Origin: Verrucomicrobiia bacterium
GTDB taxonomy: Bacteria > Verrucomicrobiota > Verrucomicrobiia > JADLBR01 > JAIBCM01
Reading direction: 5' to 3'
DNA length: 64,000 nt
Assembly: GCA_019694135.1 (NCBI GenBank)
Contig: JAIBCM010000001.1
Location: forward strand, 372,001-436,000
Made by a program: the position numbers and the translations under genes. Positions 35,799-43,376 of this stretch are shown one piece after another. Every line of letters begins with the position of its first letter. The first letter of the stretch is position 1. The notes under the pieces are model-generated. The model did not search any database and had not been told where the DNA came from. It saw only the letters and a list, made by a program, of their open reading frames with translations.

Positions 35799-36389
35799 TC
35801 AGTATTTCACCGAGCAGCCATAAGGTTGAGTATTGGCTGTTTCCACAGATTTGTTAGTAAGCGCAGCGTCCAAAGCGTCCGCGACATAATTTTTTGCTTT
35901 GGAATCATAAGAAGTGTCAGGGTCATTATCAATGGCACCAGCATAAACGAGAATCCCTGCGGTATTAATCACAAACATGTGAGGCGTAGTTTTGGCACCA
36001 TAAAGCTTTCCAACATGACCGTCCGAATCAAGCAATAGCTTTGTAGCTTTGGCCTTTTGTTTTTTTGTCAATTCCATGGCTTCTTCCATATCTTTTAAAT
36101 AACCTTGTTTCCCAGGCGCTGAAGAATTAATTCGCAACCAAATCACACCTTTATCGGTATATTTTTTTTGCAAATCTTGCATATGACCGCCGTCATAATA
36201 TTTTTTAACAAAAGGGCACTCCGGGTTAGTCCATTCCAGCACCACAGTCTTACCTTTATAGTCGGACAATTTGACTTCTTCACCGCAACAATCTTTAACA
36301 GAAAATTCTGGAGCGCTTTTGCCCACTTCTACAGCTTGTAAACTAGAGACAAGCGATAGCATAACGATTAACGATAAAATTTTTTTCAT
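35799..36389 (-). CDS. Exported redoxin (AhpC/TSA-like thioredoxin-fold protein)
   Basis: 196 aa from the ATG at 36389, preceded by AAAGGAA; the frame is open to 36449. Signal peptide ILSLIVMLSLVSSLQA. The thioredoxin-fold core is PEFSVKDCCGEEVKLSDYKGKTVVLEWTNPECPFVKKYY, with a single peroxidatic-type Cys in NPECPF rather than CxxC, then LLLDSDGHVGKLYGAKTTPHMFVIN. Typical of periplasmic redoxins in this superphylum. Likely a thiol peroxidase or reductase; the substrate is unknown. Confidence 0.85.
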   Translation of the reverse strand: MKKILSLIVMLSLVSSLQAVEVGKSAPEFSVKDCCGEEVKLSDYKGKTVVLEWTNPECPFVKKYYDGGHMQDLQKKYTDKGVIWLRINSSAPGKQGYLKDMEEAMELTKKQKAKATKLLLDSDGHVGKLYGAKTTPHMFVINTAGILVYAGAIDNDPDTSYDSKAKNYVADALDAALTNKSVETANTQPYGCSVKY

Positions 36390-36552
36390 GAACTTATTCC
36401 TTTCTTTAAAATATAAAACTTGGATGAGGGCTGTAATCATTTTATTCAATTAAATCCTTTCTTCAATTCGATTGCTTTTTGAGAATTTTTACTTTTTATT
36501 TTCATTTTGAATCTTGCACCAAAAAAAATTTAAGGCAACATGAGTCATTGAT

Positions 36553-36684
36553 ATGTGGCAGTTAACTCGTAAAGAACAAATGGTGATTGTGGCCATTCTT
36601 GGCGTCTTTTTAGTAGGCGCCGGGGTAAAGGCTTATCGCGCCTCTAGTTCAACTACTTTGTCTAATCTTTCTGTATCGTTGTAA
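36553..36684 (+). CDS. Small single-span membrane protein (43 aa)
   Basis: 43 codons ending in TAA. It begins MWQLTRKEQMVIVAILG, has one hydrophobic helix (MVIVAILGVFLVGAGV), then a short Ser/Thr-rich tail. The stop is 1 nt before the ATG of the Minf_1886 gene, and the divergent redoxin gene lies on the other side. The start resembles the membrane anchor of ComEA-like proteins, but the helix-hairpin-helix part is absent. It may be a degenerate anchor or a genuine small protein. Confidence 0.5.
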   Translation: MWQLTRKEQMVIVAILGVFLVGAGVKAYRASSSTTLSNLSVSL

Positions 36685-36685
36685 C

Positions 36686-37180
36686 ATGGCTAAAATTTCT
36701 TTTCAACAAGCACTCGAGCAAATTGTGATTTTGGATTCTCGTTATTCCATTGATGCCTATCAATTCATGAAAGAGGCTTTGGATTTTACGACGAAAATAT
36801 TAAAAAAGAATTCCTCCAAAAATCCCGCGCCTCAACACATCACTGGTCAAGAATTGTTGGAAGGTATTCGAATTTATACTTTGAAACAATACGGCCCTAT
36901 GGGAAAGACCCTGCTGGAATATTGGGGATTGCGTCAATGCGAAGATTTTGGGCAAATCGTTTTTAATTTAGTGAATCTTGGCGTTTTTGGAAAAACCGAA
37001 AGCGATAGTCTTGAGGATTTTAAGAAGGGTTACGATTTCGATGAAGCTTTCGTAAAACCTTTCTTGCCGGAAGAACGTCGCACTTCGATTGTGACGCTTA
37101 AAACTCGTAAAAATCTGAAAAATAAAAAAGTTCGATCTAATAAAAAGAAAGATAATGCGTCTAAAGCTCCAAAACTATGA
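36686..37180 (+). CDS. Minf_1886 family protein
   Basis: 164 aa cytosolic protein. The conserved core is ALEQIVILDSRYSIDAYQFMKEALDFT, then HITGQELLEGIRIYTLKQYGPMGKTLLEYWGL, then CEDFGQIVFNLVNLGVFGKTE. This matches a family named after a Methylacidiphilum protein and is widespread in Verrucomicrobiota and Planctomycetes. The C-terminus is a basic Lys-rich tail (about 30 residues), suggesting nucleic-acid binding. Function unknown. Its stop overlaps the start of the M16 peptidase gene. Confidence 0.82.
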   Translation: MAKISFQQALEQIVILDSRYSIDAYQFMKEALDFTTKILKKNSSKNPAPQHITGQELLEGIRIYTLKQYGPMGKTLLEYWGLRQCEDFGQIVFNLVNLGVFGKTESDSLEDFKKGYDFDEAFVKPFLPEERRTSIVTLKTRKNLKNKKVRSNKKKDNASKAPKL

Positions 37181-39822
37181 GAGCAAAGACAGTGGTTTGG
37201 ACGGCAGGATGCGGACTCTGGATTATCATGAACTTTCAAATGGCACTTTTCGGCACACCACCGGCATCATCTTCTTCCACTGCGCTTCAAATTCCTGAAA
37301 GTAAAACTTCGCAATTTACTTTTGATAATGGGTTGACGCTGATTGTTCGTGAAGACCGCTCGGCTCCGGTGGTTTCCGTGCAAGCGTGGTGTCGGACGGG
37401 CAGTATTCATGAAGATCAATGGATAGGCGCTGGTCTATCTCATATTTTGGAACATATGCTTTTTAAAGGCACCCAAACTCGCGGCCTTTCGGAAATTGCG
37501 CAAACGGTGCAAGGAGTGGGAGGCTATATGAATGCTTACACTTCTTTCGATCGCACTGTTTTCTATGTCGATGCGCCAAGTTCAGGCTGGAAAACGTTGT
37601 TGGATATTTTAACCGATGCCATATTTAACTCCACGCTGCCCGAAGGAGAATATGCTAAAGAACAAGAAGTGATTCGTCGCGAGTTTGCGATGGGTTTCGA
37701 CAATCCTGATCGCATGGCTTCGGAGCTCATGTTTGAAACCGCCTATCGCGAACATCCTTATCGTTATCCCGTGATCGGTTATTTGGATATTTACAATCGT
37801 CTTACGCGCCAAGATGTTCTTGATTACTATCACGCTCGCTATGCACCCAATAATTTAACCTTTATTGTTGTTGGGGATGTTTCGTTTTCAGAAGTCAAAA
37901 AATATCTGGAACCTTTGGTGAAACAGGAAAAGCGTCGCGTTTGTAAAGAAATTTTCATTCCTAAAGAGCCGGAACAACTCGGCCGACGCGAACAACATCA
38001 GGAATTTAACACTTCACTCACTCAACTTCGTTTGTCTTACCATATTCCTTCCATTACGCATCCCGATGTTTATGCGCTTGATTTGTTAAGTGTCGTGCTA
38101 GGACAAGGACGAAGCTCACGATTGGATCAGGAAATTTTAGAAAAACGCGCGTTGGTTCATTCCATTGGCGCTTTTTCTTTTACGCCTGGAGAAGCAGGCT
38201 TATTTGCCATAAGCGCTGTGTGCGATGTCGATAAACGGGAAGAAGCGCAACAAGCTATTTTAAACGAAATCGAGCAAGTTAAAAAATCACCCATTTCCAC
38301 ATTAGAATTGGAGAAAGCGCGCAAACAAGCGTTGGCATCCCATTTGAATCAATTGCAAACCATGTCAGGTCAAGCTGCGGACATCGGCTCCAGTTGGTTT
38401 GTCGCGAATGATCTCAATTTTTCCGAAAATTATCTTAAAAAGATTCAAGCCGTAACTGCTGCCGATGTCCAATGCGTGGCAAAAACTTATTTTAATGACG
38501 ACAATTTAACCATCGTCTCTTTGAATCCTAAAGGTTCTTTATCGCCCGCAGCTCATGTGGTTTCCGCCACTAATGAAGTTGCTTCGTTATCCATGGAAAC
38601 GCATCAACTCAGCAACGGCATTCCCGTAATCATCGGTCAAAATGATCGTTTGCCTTTAGCTTCGGTAAGAATTTCCTTTAAATCCGGCACGCTATTTGAA
38701 ACCCCAACCAATCAGGGCATCACTCATCTTACCGCTCAATCCTTACTCAAGGGCACAAAAAATCGCACTGCAGAACAAATCGCCAATGAACTGGAAAATC
38801 TCGGTGGCAATATTGATGTCGATAGCGGTTTTAACACCACCAGTTTGCAAGTGGATGTTTTGAAATCGGATCTCAATCAAGGCATCGCACTTGCCGCGGA
38901 CGTGCTGCTTCATCCTCAATTTCCTGAAGAAGAAGTAAAAAAAGAAAAACTTTTACAACTGGCCGCGCTTCAACAAGAAAAAGATGAACCCATGGCAGTT
39001 TGTCGCAATCTTTTAAGACGCCACCTTTTCCTTGATGGCGCTTATGGAAGAAATCCCTTAGGCACCCCGGAAAGCATCAGTTCACTAAATGCCGAAATGA
39101 TAAAAGTTTTTTATCAAAAACTCTGTGTTTCTTCTAATCTCGCTATTGCCGTATTTGGCGCTGTAGATAAAAAACAAGTCTTAACAGAACTGGAAAAACA
39201 TTTTTCTTCTGTGCCCCAAAAACCGTTGCCAACGTCTACTGCCGCCGCGCCGTCTGATTTATCTACCAACCTTCAAGTCTATGAAGCGATTGATAAATCT
39301 CAGGCCATTGTTCAAATTGGATTTCGAGGAGTTTCCGTTACCGATCCTGATCGGCCCGCGTTAGATCTTTTAGAAGAAGCTTTGTCCGATTTAGGTTCGC
39401 GCCTTTTTATTAAAATTCGCGAAGAGCAAGGACTTGCTTATTTTGTAGGCGCCGCGCAACGCATTGGATTGAAACCTGGCTATTTTATTTTTTACGCTGG
39501 AACGGATCCAGTAAAAGCCGATAAAGTCACTCACGATTTATTGGAAGAAATCCGTATTTTAGCAGAACACGGTTTAAGTCCAGAAGAAGTACAACGCGCT
39601 AAAGCTAAACTGCTCGGCGCCCAAAAAATGGCCCGTCAAAGCAATGGAGGCTTTGCGCAACTCACTGTTTTGGATACTTTATATGGGTTAGGCGCCAATT
39701 TTTATCAGCAATATGAAACAAAAATTCAATCGCTTACTCCAGAAGACATTGCTGCCGTTGCTAAAAAATATTTTTCACAAAAACATTATGTTGTGGCCGT
39801 GGTAAAACCTCAAACCCCTTAA
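37177..39822 (+). CDS. M16 (pitrilysin) zinc peptidase, two-domain
   Basis: 881 aa with a likely N-terminal export signal or anchor (AGCGLWIIMNFQMALFG). The first M16 domain (about 45-450) carries the inverted zinc motif in SHILEHMLFKGT with the distal Glu in EQEVIRREFAM, and is catalytically competent by sequence. The second domain (about 470-880) lacks HxxEH (GITHLTAQSLLKGT) and is the inactive partner. It acts on small proteins or peptides in the periplasm. It is coupled to Minf_1886 upstream and is followed at 5 bp by the DUF1844 gene. Confidence 0.9.
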   Translation: MRAKTVVWTAGCGLWIIMNFQMALFGTPPASSSSTALQIPESKTSQFTFDNGLTLIVREDRSAPVVSVQAWCRTGSIHEDQWIGAGLSHILEHMLFKGTQTRGLSEIAQTVQGVGGYMNAYTSFDRTVFYVDAPSSGWKTLLDILTDAIFNSTLPEGEYAKEQEVIRREFAMGFDNPDRMASELMFETAYREHPYRYPVIGYLDIYNRLTRQDVLDYYHARYAPNNLTFIVVGDVSFSEVKKYLEPLVKQEKRRVCKEIFIPKEPEQLGRREQHQEFNTSLTQLRLSYHIPSITHPDVYALDLLSVVLGQGRSSRLDQEILEKRALVHSIGAFSFTPGEAGLFAISAVCDVDKREEAQQAILNEIEQVKKSPISTLELEKARKQALASHLNQLQTMSGQAADIGSSWFVANDLNFSENYLKKIQAVTAADVQCVAKTYFNDDNLTIVSLNPKGSLSPAAHVVSATNEVASLSMETHQLSNGIPVIIGQNDRLPLASVRISFKSGTLFETPTNQGITHLTAQSLLKGTKNRTAEQIANELENLGGNIDVDSGFNTTSLQVDVLKSDLNQGIALAADVLLHPQFPEEEVKKEKLLQLAALQQEKDEPMAVCRNLLRRHLFLDGAYGRNPLGTPESISSLNAEMIKVFYQKLCVSSNLAIAVFGAVDKKQVLTELEKHFSSVPQKPLPTSTAAAPSDLSTNLQVYEAIDKSQAIVQIGFRGVSVTDPDRPALDLLEEALSDLGSRLFIKIREEQGLAYFVGAAQRIGLKPGYFIFYAGTDPVKADKVTHDLLEEIRILAEHGLSPEEVQRAKAKLLGAQKMARQSNGGFAQLTVLDTLYGLGANFYQQYETKIQSLTPEDIAAVAKKYFSQKHYVVAVVKPQTP

Positions 39823-39826
39823 ATTT

Positions 39827-40249
39827 ATGGCTGAAGTTCAAAAATCTCCTACCTCATCGAGCGAAATGCAATCGCGATTTATTGAATTCGTTTTAATGCA
39901 TGCGCAAAATATTCTTTTTTTACTAGGACGCATTCCTACGCCCGATGGCGGACAGCCGCAAGTTAATTTAGAATTAGCTCGCATTTTCATTGATCAACTC
40001 GAAATGATTCAATCCAAAACCCAAGGCAATCTCACCTCTCAAGAAAGTGAAGTTTTACAAAATGCACTAGCCAATGTTCGGTTGGTTTTTGTGGAAACTG
40101 CTAAAGGAAGCCCTGCTCCATCTCAACCTTCTCCACCCTCTTCCTCATCGGTTTCCGAAACCAAAATTGCATCCCCTGAATCCTCTAAAAAAGATGACGA
40201 AGACGGCGATGAAGAAAATAAAAAACGATTTACTAAAAAATACGGTTAG
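39827..40249 (+). CDS. DUF1844 family protein
   Basis: 140 aa. The N-terminal ~80 residues fit DUF1844: SRFIEFVLMHAQNILFLLGRIPTPDGGQPQVNLELARIFIDQLEMI followed by LTSQESEVLQNALANVRLVFVE. The C-terminal tail is Pro/Ser-rich then acidic-basic (KKDDEDGDEENKKRF). Function unknown. It sits in a row with the M16 peptidase and the STT3-like gene. Confidence 0.8.
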   Translation: MAEVQKSPTSSSEMQSRFIEFVLMHAQNILFLLGRIPTPDGGQPQVNLELARIFIDQLEMIQSKTQGNLTSQESEVLQNALANVRLVFVETAKGSPAPSQPSPPSSSSVSETKIASPESSKKDDEDGDEENKKRFTKKYG

Positions 40250-41946
40250 TGAATCAATCTGAAATTATTTTTCGACGTCTTGGGGAGGGCGAGCCTCCCG
40301 GCGAGCCAAGAGATTCAAAAGGCTCCGCAGAAGCGTCGCCCTCCCAACCAATGGAAAGTAAATTCTTCTCTTCTTTAGGAAAATTTGTTTTTTTCCCACT
40401 CTTAATTTTACTCTGTCTCAGTGCTCGCTTAGAAAAAGCGGATCAAGTGCTCATGAACGGAGACATTTTCTTTCTAGACTCCGACTGCTACACGCGCATG
40501 TTTCGTGTTAAATTATTGTGGGATCAACCATGGCCCCTTATCCATTTTCACGCCTTTGAAAATTATCCCTATGGCATCTCTTCTCACGCCACAGCGCCTC
40601 TTGATTATTTAATTCTTTTTTTAGGAAAATTTCTCGATCTTTTACAAAGAAAAGATGCTTTAGATTTAGCTGGCGCGCTCATTTCACCCTTATTAGGAAT
40701 CGGACTTTTAATTTTTTTGCTATGGTGGACCAAATTATTTCTGCCAACCCAAGCGCGCGTTGCTGCACTTTTCGCTTATTGCCTGTTTCCCGCTTTAAGT
40801 TGGACCCAAAATATTGGACGCCCCGATCACCAAAGCCTCATTATTTTCTGTCTCACAATCGCCATTACCTTAGAAGCCAATCTGGCTCGTTCCTTATCGC
40901 GCGGCACACAAATCGTCGCTGGCGCTTTTTGGGGGCTAGCACTTTGGACATCGTGGTATGAACCTGGTCTTGTTTTTTTAGTTTTTTTAATAGTTCGATT
41001 GATTCAACAAAGATCTTACTTCTTGGTAAGTCGCCCCTTTTGGTGGTTAAGCCTAGTGATAATGCTTGGAATCGCTTTTTTATTTGAAGGAAAAAACTTT
41101 TTTACATTTTTCAACTTTTTCACGCAGAACTTATCAACTCAACCCGAAACTTTACAACGTTGGTTTCATCAAATTGGTGAACTGCAACGTTTGGATGCCT
41201 TTCGTCTTACCCTTTGGTTTGGCGCGTGGATATGGGCTTTACCTGTTTTGATTTACTTCGCCATTCGCAATCATTCTTATGAAAACAAACAAATTTTTTG
41301 GCTCAGTAGCATCATAACACTTTTTTTATTAGTTTTAACTTTTTGGCAAATGCGCTGGTCCGGATTGCTAGCTGTTTTTACAAGTCTATTCATTATTCCA
41401 CTTCTATTTCGTTTACCGGGACATTTTTGGCAATGGGGCGTCACTTTGATTCTTTCGATACCTTTGATTGCTTATATTTTTTACACCAATTCACGCCCCT
41501 CAACTCAATACGAGTTTCAAAATTTAAAAAAAATTGCTGAAGAAATTAAAACTTCAGAAGGCGTTTTAGCGCCCTGGTGGCAATCACCCGCTTTGCTTTA
41601 TTACAGTGGCGCGCCGATTATCGCCAGCAGCTCCCACGAAAGCTTGTCCGGAATTATTGATAGTAGTAAATTTTTTACGAGCGTTAATTGGATCGAAAGC
41701 GAAAAATTCCTAAAAGAACGCCAAGTGCGCTGGATTGTTGTGGGCGATCCTCGACAAGTTTTAAGCCAATCCTTCAAAATTCTTGGCATCCCAGAAGAAG
41801 AAGACAAACAAGGCAAACGATTGAAACAATACTCCAGCACCTTAGCCGCGCGACTTTATACCGTAAAAGCTGTGCCTACGGCTTTAAAATTGCGCGCGGT
41901 TATCCAACCTTTTCGACTGTACGAATATTTACCAGCTGCAAATTAA
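40249..41946 (+). CDS. STT3/PMT-like polytopic membrane glycosyltransferase
   Basis: 565 aa from GTG 40249; the ATG at 40351 (MESKFFSSLGKF) is the better start, because residues 2-34 come from a palindromic repeat. At least 10 hydrophobic segments. Early loop FLDSDCYTRMFRVKLLWDQPWPLIHFHAFENYPYGISSHA resembles the first acidic loop of the oligosaccharyltransferase STT3/AglB superfamily. A second loop has NIGRPDHQSL, the acidic-His signature after TM4. The short soluble C-terminus (WWQSPALLYYSGAPIIASSSHES) matches the WW-starting motif region in that group. Likely transfers lipid-linked sugar to protein or lipid on the outer face. A PMT-type enzyme is the alternative. Confidence 0.68.
   Translation: MNQSEIIFRRLGEGEPPGEPRDSKGSAEASPSQPMESKFFSSLGKFVFFPLLILLCLSARLEKADQVLMNGDIFFLDSDCYTRMFRVKLLWDQPWPLIHFHAFENYPYGISSHATAPLDYLILFLGKFLDLLQRKDALDLAGALISPLLGIGLLIFLLWWTKLFLPTQARVAALFAYCLFPALSWTQNIGRPDHQSLIIFCLTIAITLEANLARSLSRGTQIVAGAFWGLALWTSWYEPGLVFLVFLIVRLIQQRSYFLVSRPFWWLSLVIMLGIAFLFEGKNFFTFFNFFTQNLSTQPETLQRWFHQIGELQRLDAFRLTLWFGAWIWALPVLIYFAIRNHSYENKQIFWLSSIITLFLLVLTFWQMRWSGLLAVFTSLFIIPLLFRLPGHFWQWGVTLILSIPLIAYIFYTNSRPSTQYEFQNLKKIAEEIKTSEGVLAPWWQSPALLYYSGAPIIASSSHESLSGIIDSSKFFTSVNWIESEKFLKERQVRWIVVGDPRQVLSQSFKILGIPEEEDKQGKRLKQYSSTLAARLYTVKAVPTALKLRAVIQPFRLYEYLPAAN
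40283..40345. repeat. Palindromic repeat inside the N-terminal coding sequence
   Basis: Perfect 10-bp arms GGGAGGGCGA (40283-40292) and TCGCCCTCCC (40336-40345), with additional complementary pairs GGCGAGCC/GGCTCC inside. It is read in frame as a Gly/Glu/Pro/Ala-rich stretch (LGEGEPPGEPR...SAEASPSQP), of a kind seen as a dispersed repeat in other genomes of the phylum. It precedes the ATG at 40351. Confidence 0.65.
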
Positions 41947-43295
41947 GGCTTTGGAACCAAGCGAAAACCATCACGATATTCTGGAGCAGCTTGGGGAGCC
42001 TGAGTCTTGGCTGGAGGATCGATTAAAACTGGCGAACTTTGAAACGCTTTAACCTCAGCATCATTAAGATATTGGCCGGGATGAAACATGTTGTCTTTGC
42101 GACCTTTAGCCGTTCCTAAAACCATAAGATCTAATAACTCGGGACTATGGCCACCTTCATCAAATTTCAGTTTGTTATAATCTTTTTCATTTAATGCGCC
42201 GAAAACAATGTGACCCAAGGCATGTCCCAACGTTAATCGATCGGTGTCTTTTCGAATAAAAATAGTGTTAGCGACATCATAATTCGGCAAATTTCCAAAT
42301 TTTCTTTCGCTATAAGCCTGATCTTCGACTGGTTGACCAGCAGCATTTGTGCCAATGTCATCACCCGTTAAAAACACACGAACTCCAGGTTGTGGCGCAT
42401 ACTCTTTAGTCCGATCCGCTATCATTAATCTTTCGATGTCATTTAATCCATCTTCAACAATAATACCGCTATCAGCCGGTGGCTGGTAGTAAACAATTTC
42501 TAGATTTTGAATCTGCGTATGAGTCAAATTAAGCGCTTCCTGTGCCCATTCTAAATGACGTCTCACATCGACTTCACTAGCCATAGGTCGTCCTCGATCA
42601 TCTTTTAAAATAATAAATTGGAGAGGAAGCACTTTCTTTACCGGCACATTTGCTGAAGCGGTATAAGTTTGTTGATCTTTTTGGTAAGAAACCCTCACCG
42701 AATCTCCTGCTTCTGCCACAATCGTTTGATCCGTTTTAGGATTCATATCAACTGTTGAATTGGGGGCTAAAACTAACTCATCTGAAATGAAAACACCGGG
42801 ACGTTTCGGATCAGCATGAAGCTTAACCTTCACAGAATCTTTGTTAGTTCTAACATCAACTTCAATGCTCGTTTGGCCTGCTAAATCCGAATCTTGATAT
42901 TCAATGTAAAACTTATCATTAGACTTCGATGGCTCAAACTTGCCAGCACTATAAATCATGCCGTTCCTAACCTCGTAAAATTCTGAATAGTTTTCGGGCA
43001 TTTTTCTATACATGGTCTTATCATCAAGAATTTCTTGAAAAAGATCATTTTCAGCAACTCCCGCCTTTCTAAGCTGATCGGCTTTAGCTTGAACCGCTTT
43101 TTGATTGAACAAATATTTTATGCCATCCAATTCGAAACCAATTTGAACAGATGCCTTCACACTGCCATCCATGAAATTGGCAATAGTTAAAGTATTTACA
43201 GGTTTTTTTTGAGCGTTAAGAATGTGAATCTTAGGTTTTTTTTCGTAAGAAGCCAAAGCCACACCCAAACGATCATGGTGTTTGTTATTAGACAT
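41943..43295 (-). CDS. Unknown protein with degenerate metallopeptidase (HALGH) motif
   Basis: 450 aa, no signal peptide. The N-terminal ~200 residues look beta-rich. The C-terminal half contains NTIFIRKDTDRLTLGHALGHIVFGALN, which has the spacing of a zinc-peptidase HExxH but Ala in place of the catalytic Glu, then a possible distal ligand region (EGGHSPELLDLMVLG). Before it, VYYQPPADSGIIVED and VRVFLTGDDIG fit the strand regions of metzincin-like proteases. It is probably a pseudo-enzyme or a binding protein, or uses another catalytic residue. Its 3' end overlaps the STT3-like gene by 4 bp (convergent). Confidence 0.62.
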   Translation of the reverse strand: MSNNKHHDRLGVALASYEKKPKIHILNAQKKPVNTLTIANFMDGSVKASVQIGFELDGIKYLFNQKAVQAKADQLRKAGVAENDLFQEILDDKTMYRKMPENYSEFYEVRNGMIYSAGKFEPSKSNDKFYIEYQDSDLAGQTSIEVDVRTNKDSVKVKLHADPKRPGVFISDELVLAPNSTVDMNPKTDQTIVAEAGDSVRVSYQKDQQTYTASANVPVKKVLPLQFIILKDDRGRPMASEVDVRRHLEWAQEALNLTHTQIQNLEIVYYQPPADSGIIVEDGLNDIERLMIADRTKEYAPQPGVRVFLTGDDIGTNAAGQPVEDQAYSERKFGNLPNYDVANTIFIRKDTDRLTLGHALGHIVFGALNEKDYNKLKFDEGGHSPELLDLMVLGTAKGRKDNMFHPGQYLNDAEVKAFQSSPVLIDPPAKTQAPQAAPEYRDGFRLVPKP

Positions 43296-43376
43296 AAATA
43301 AGAATTTATTTTACTGAACAATAAATACAATCATTTTCCTTAAAAAATGATAAAATCACATCCAAGTTGTGTTCGA

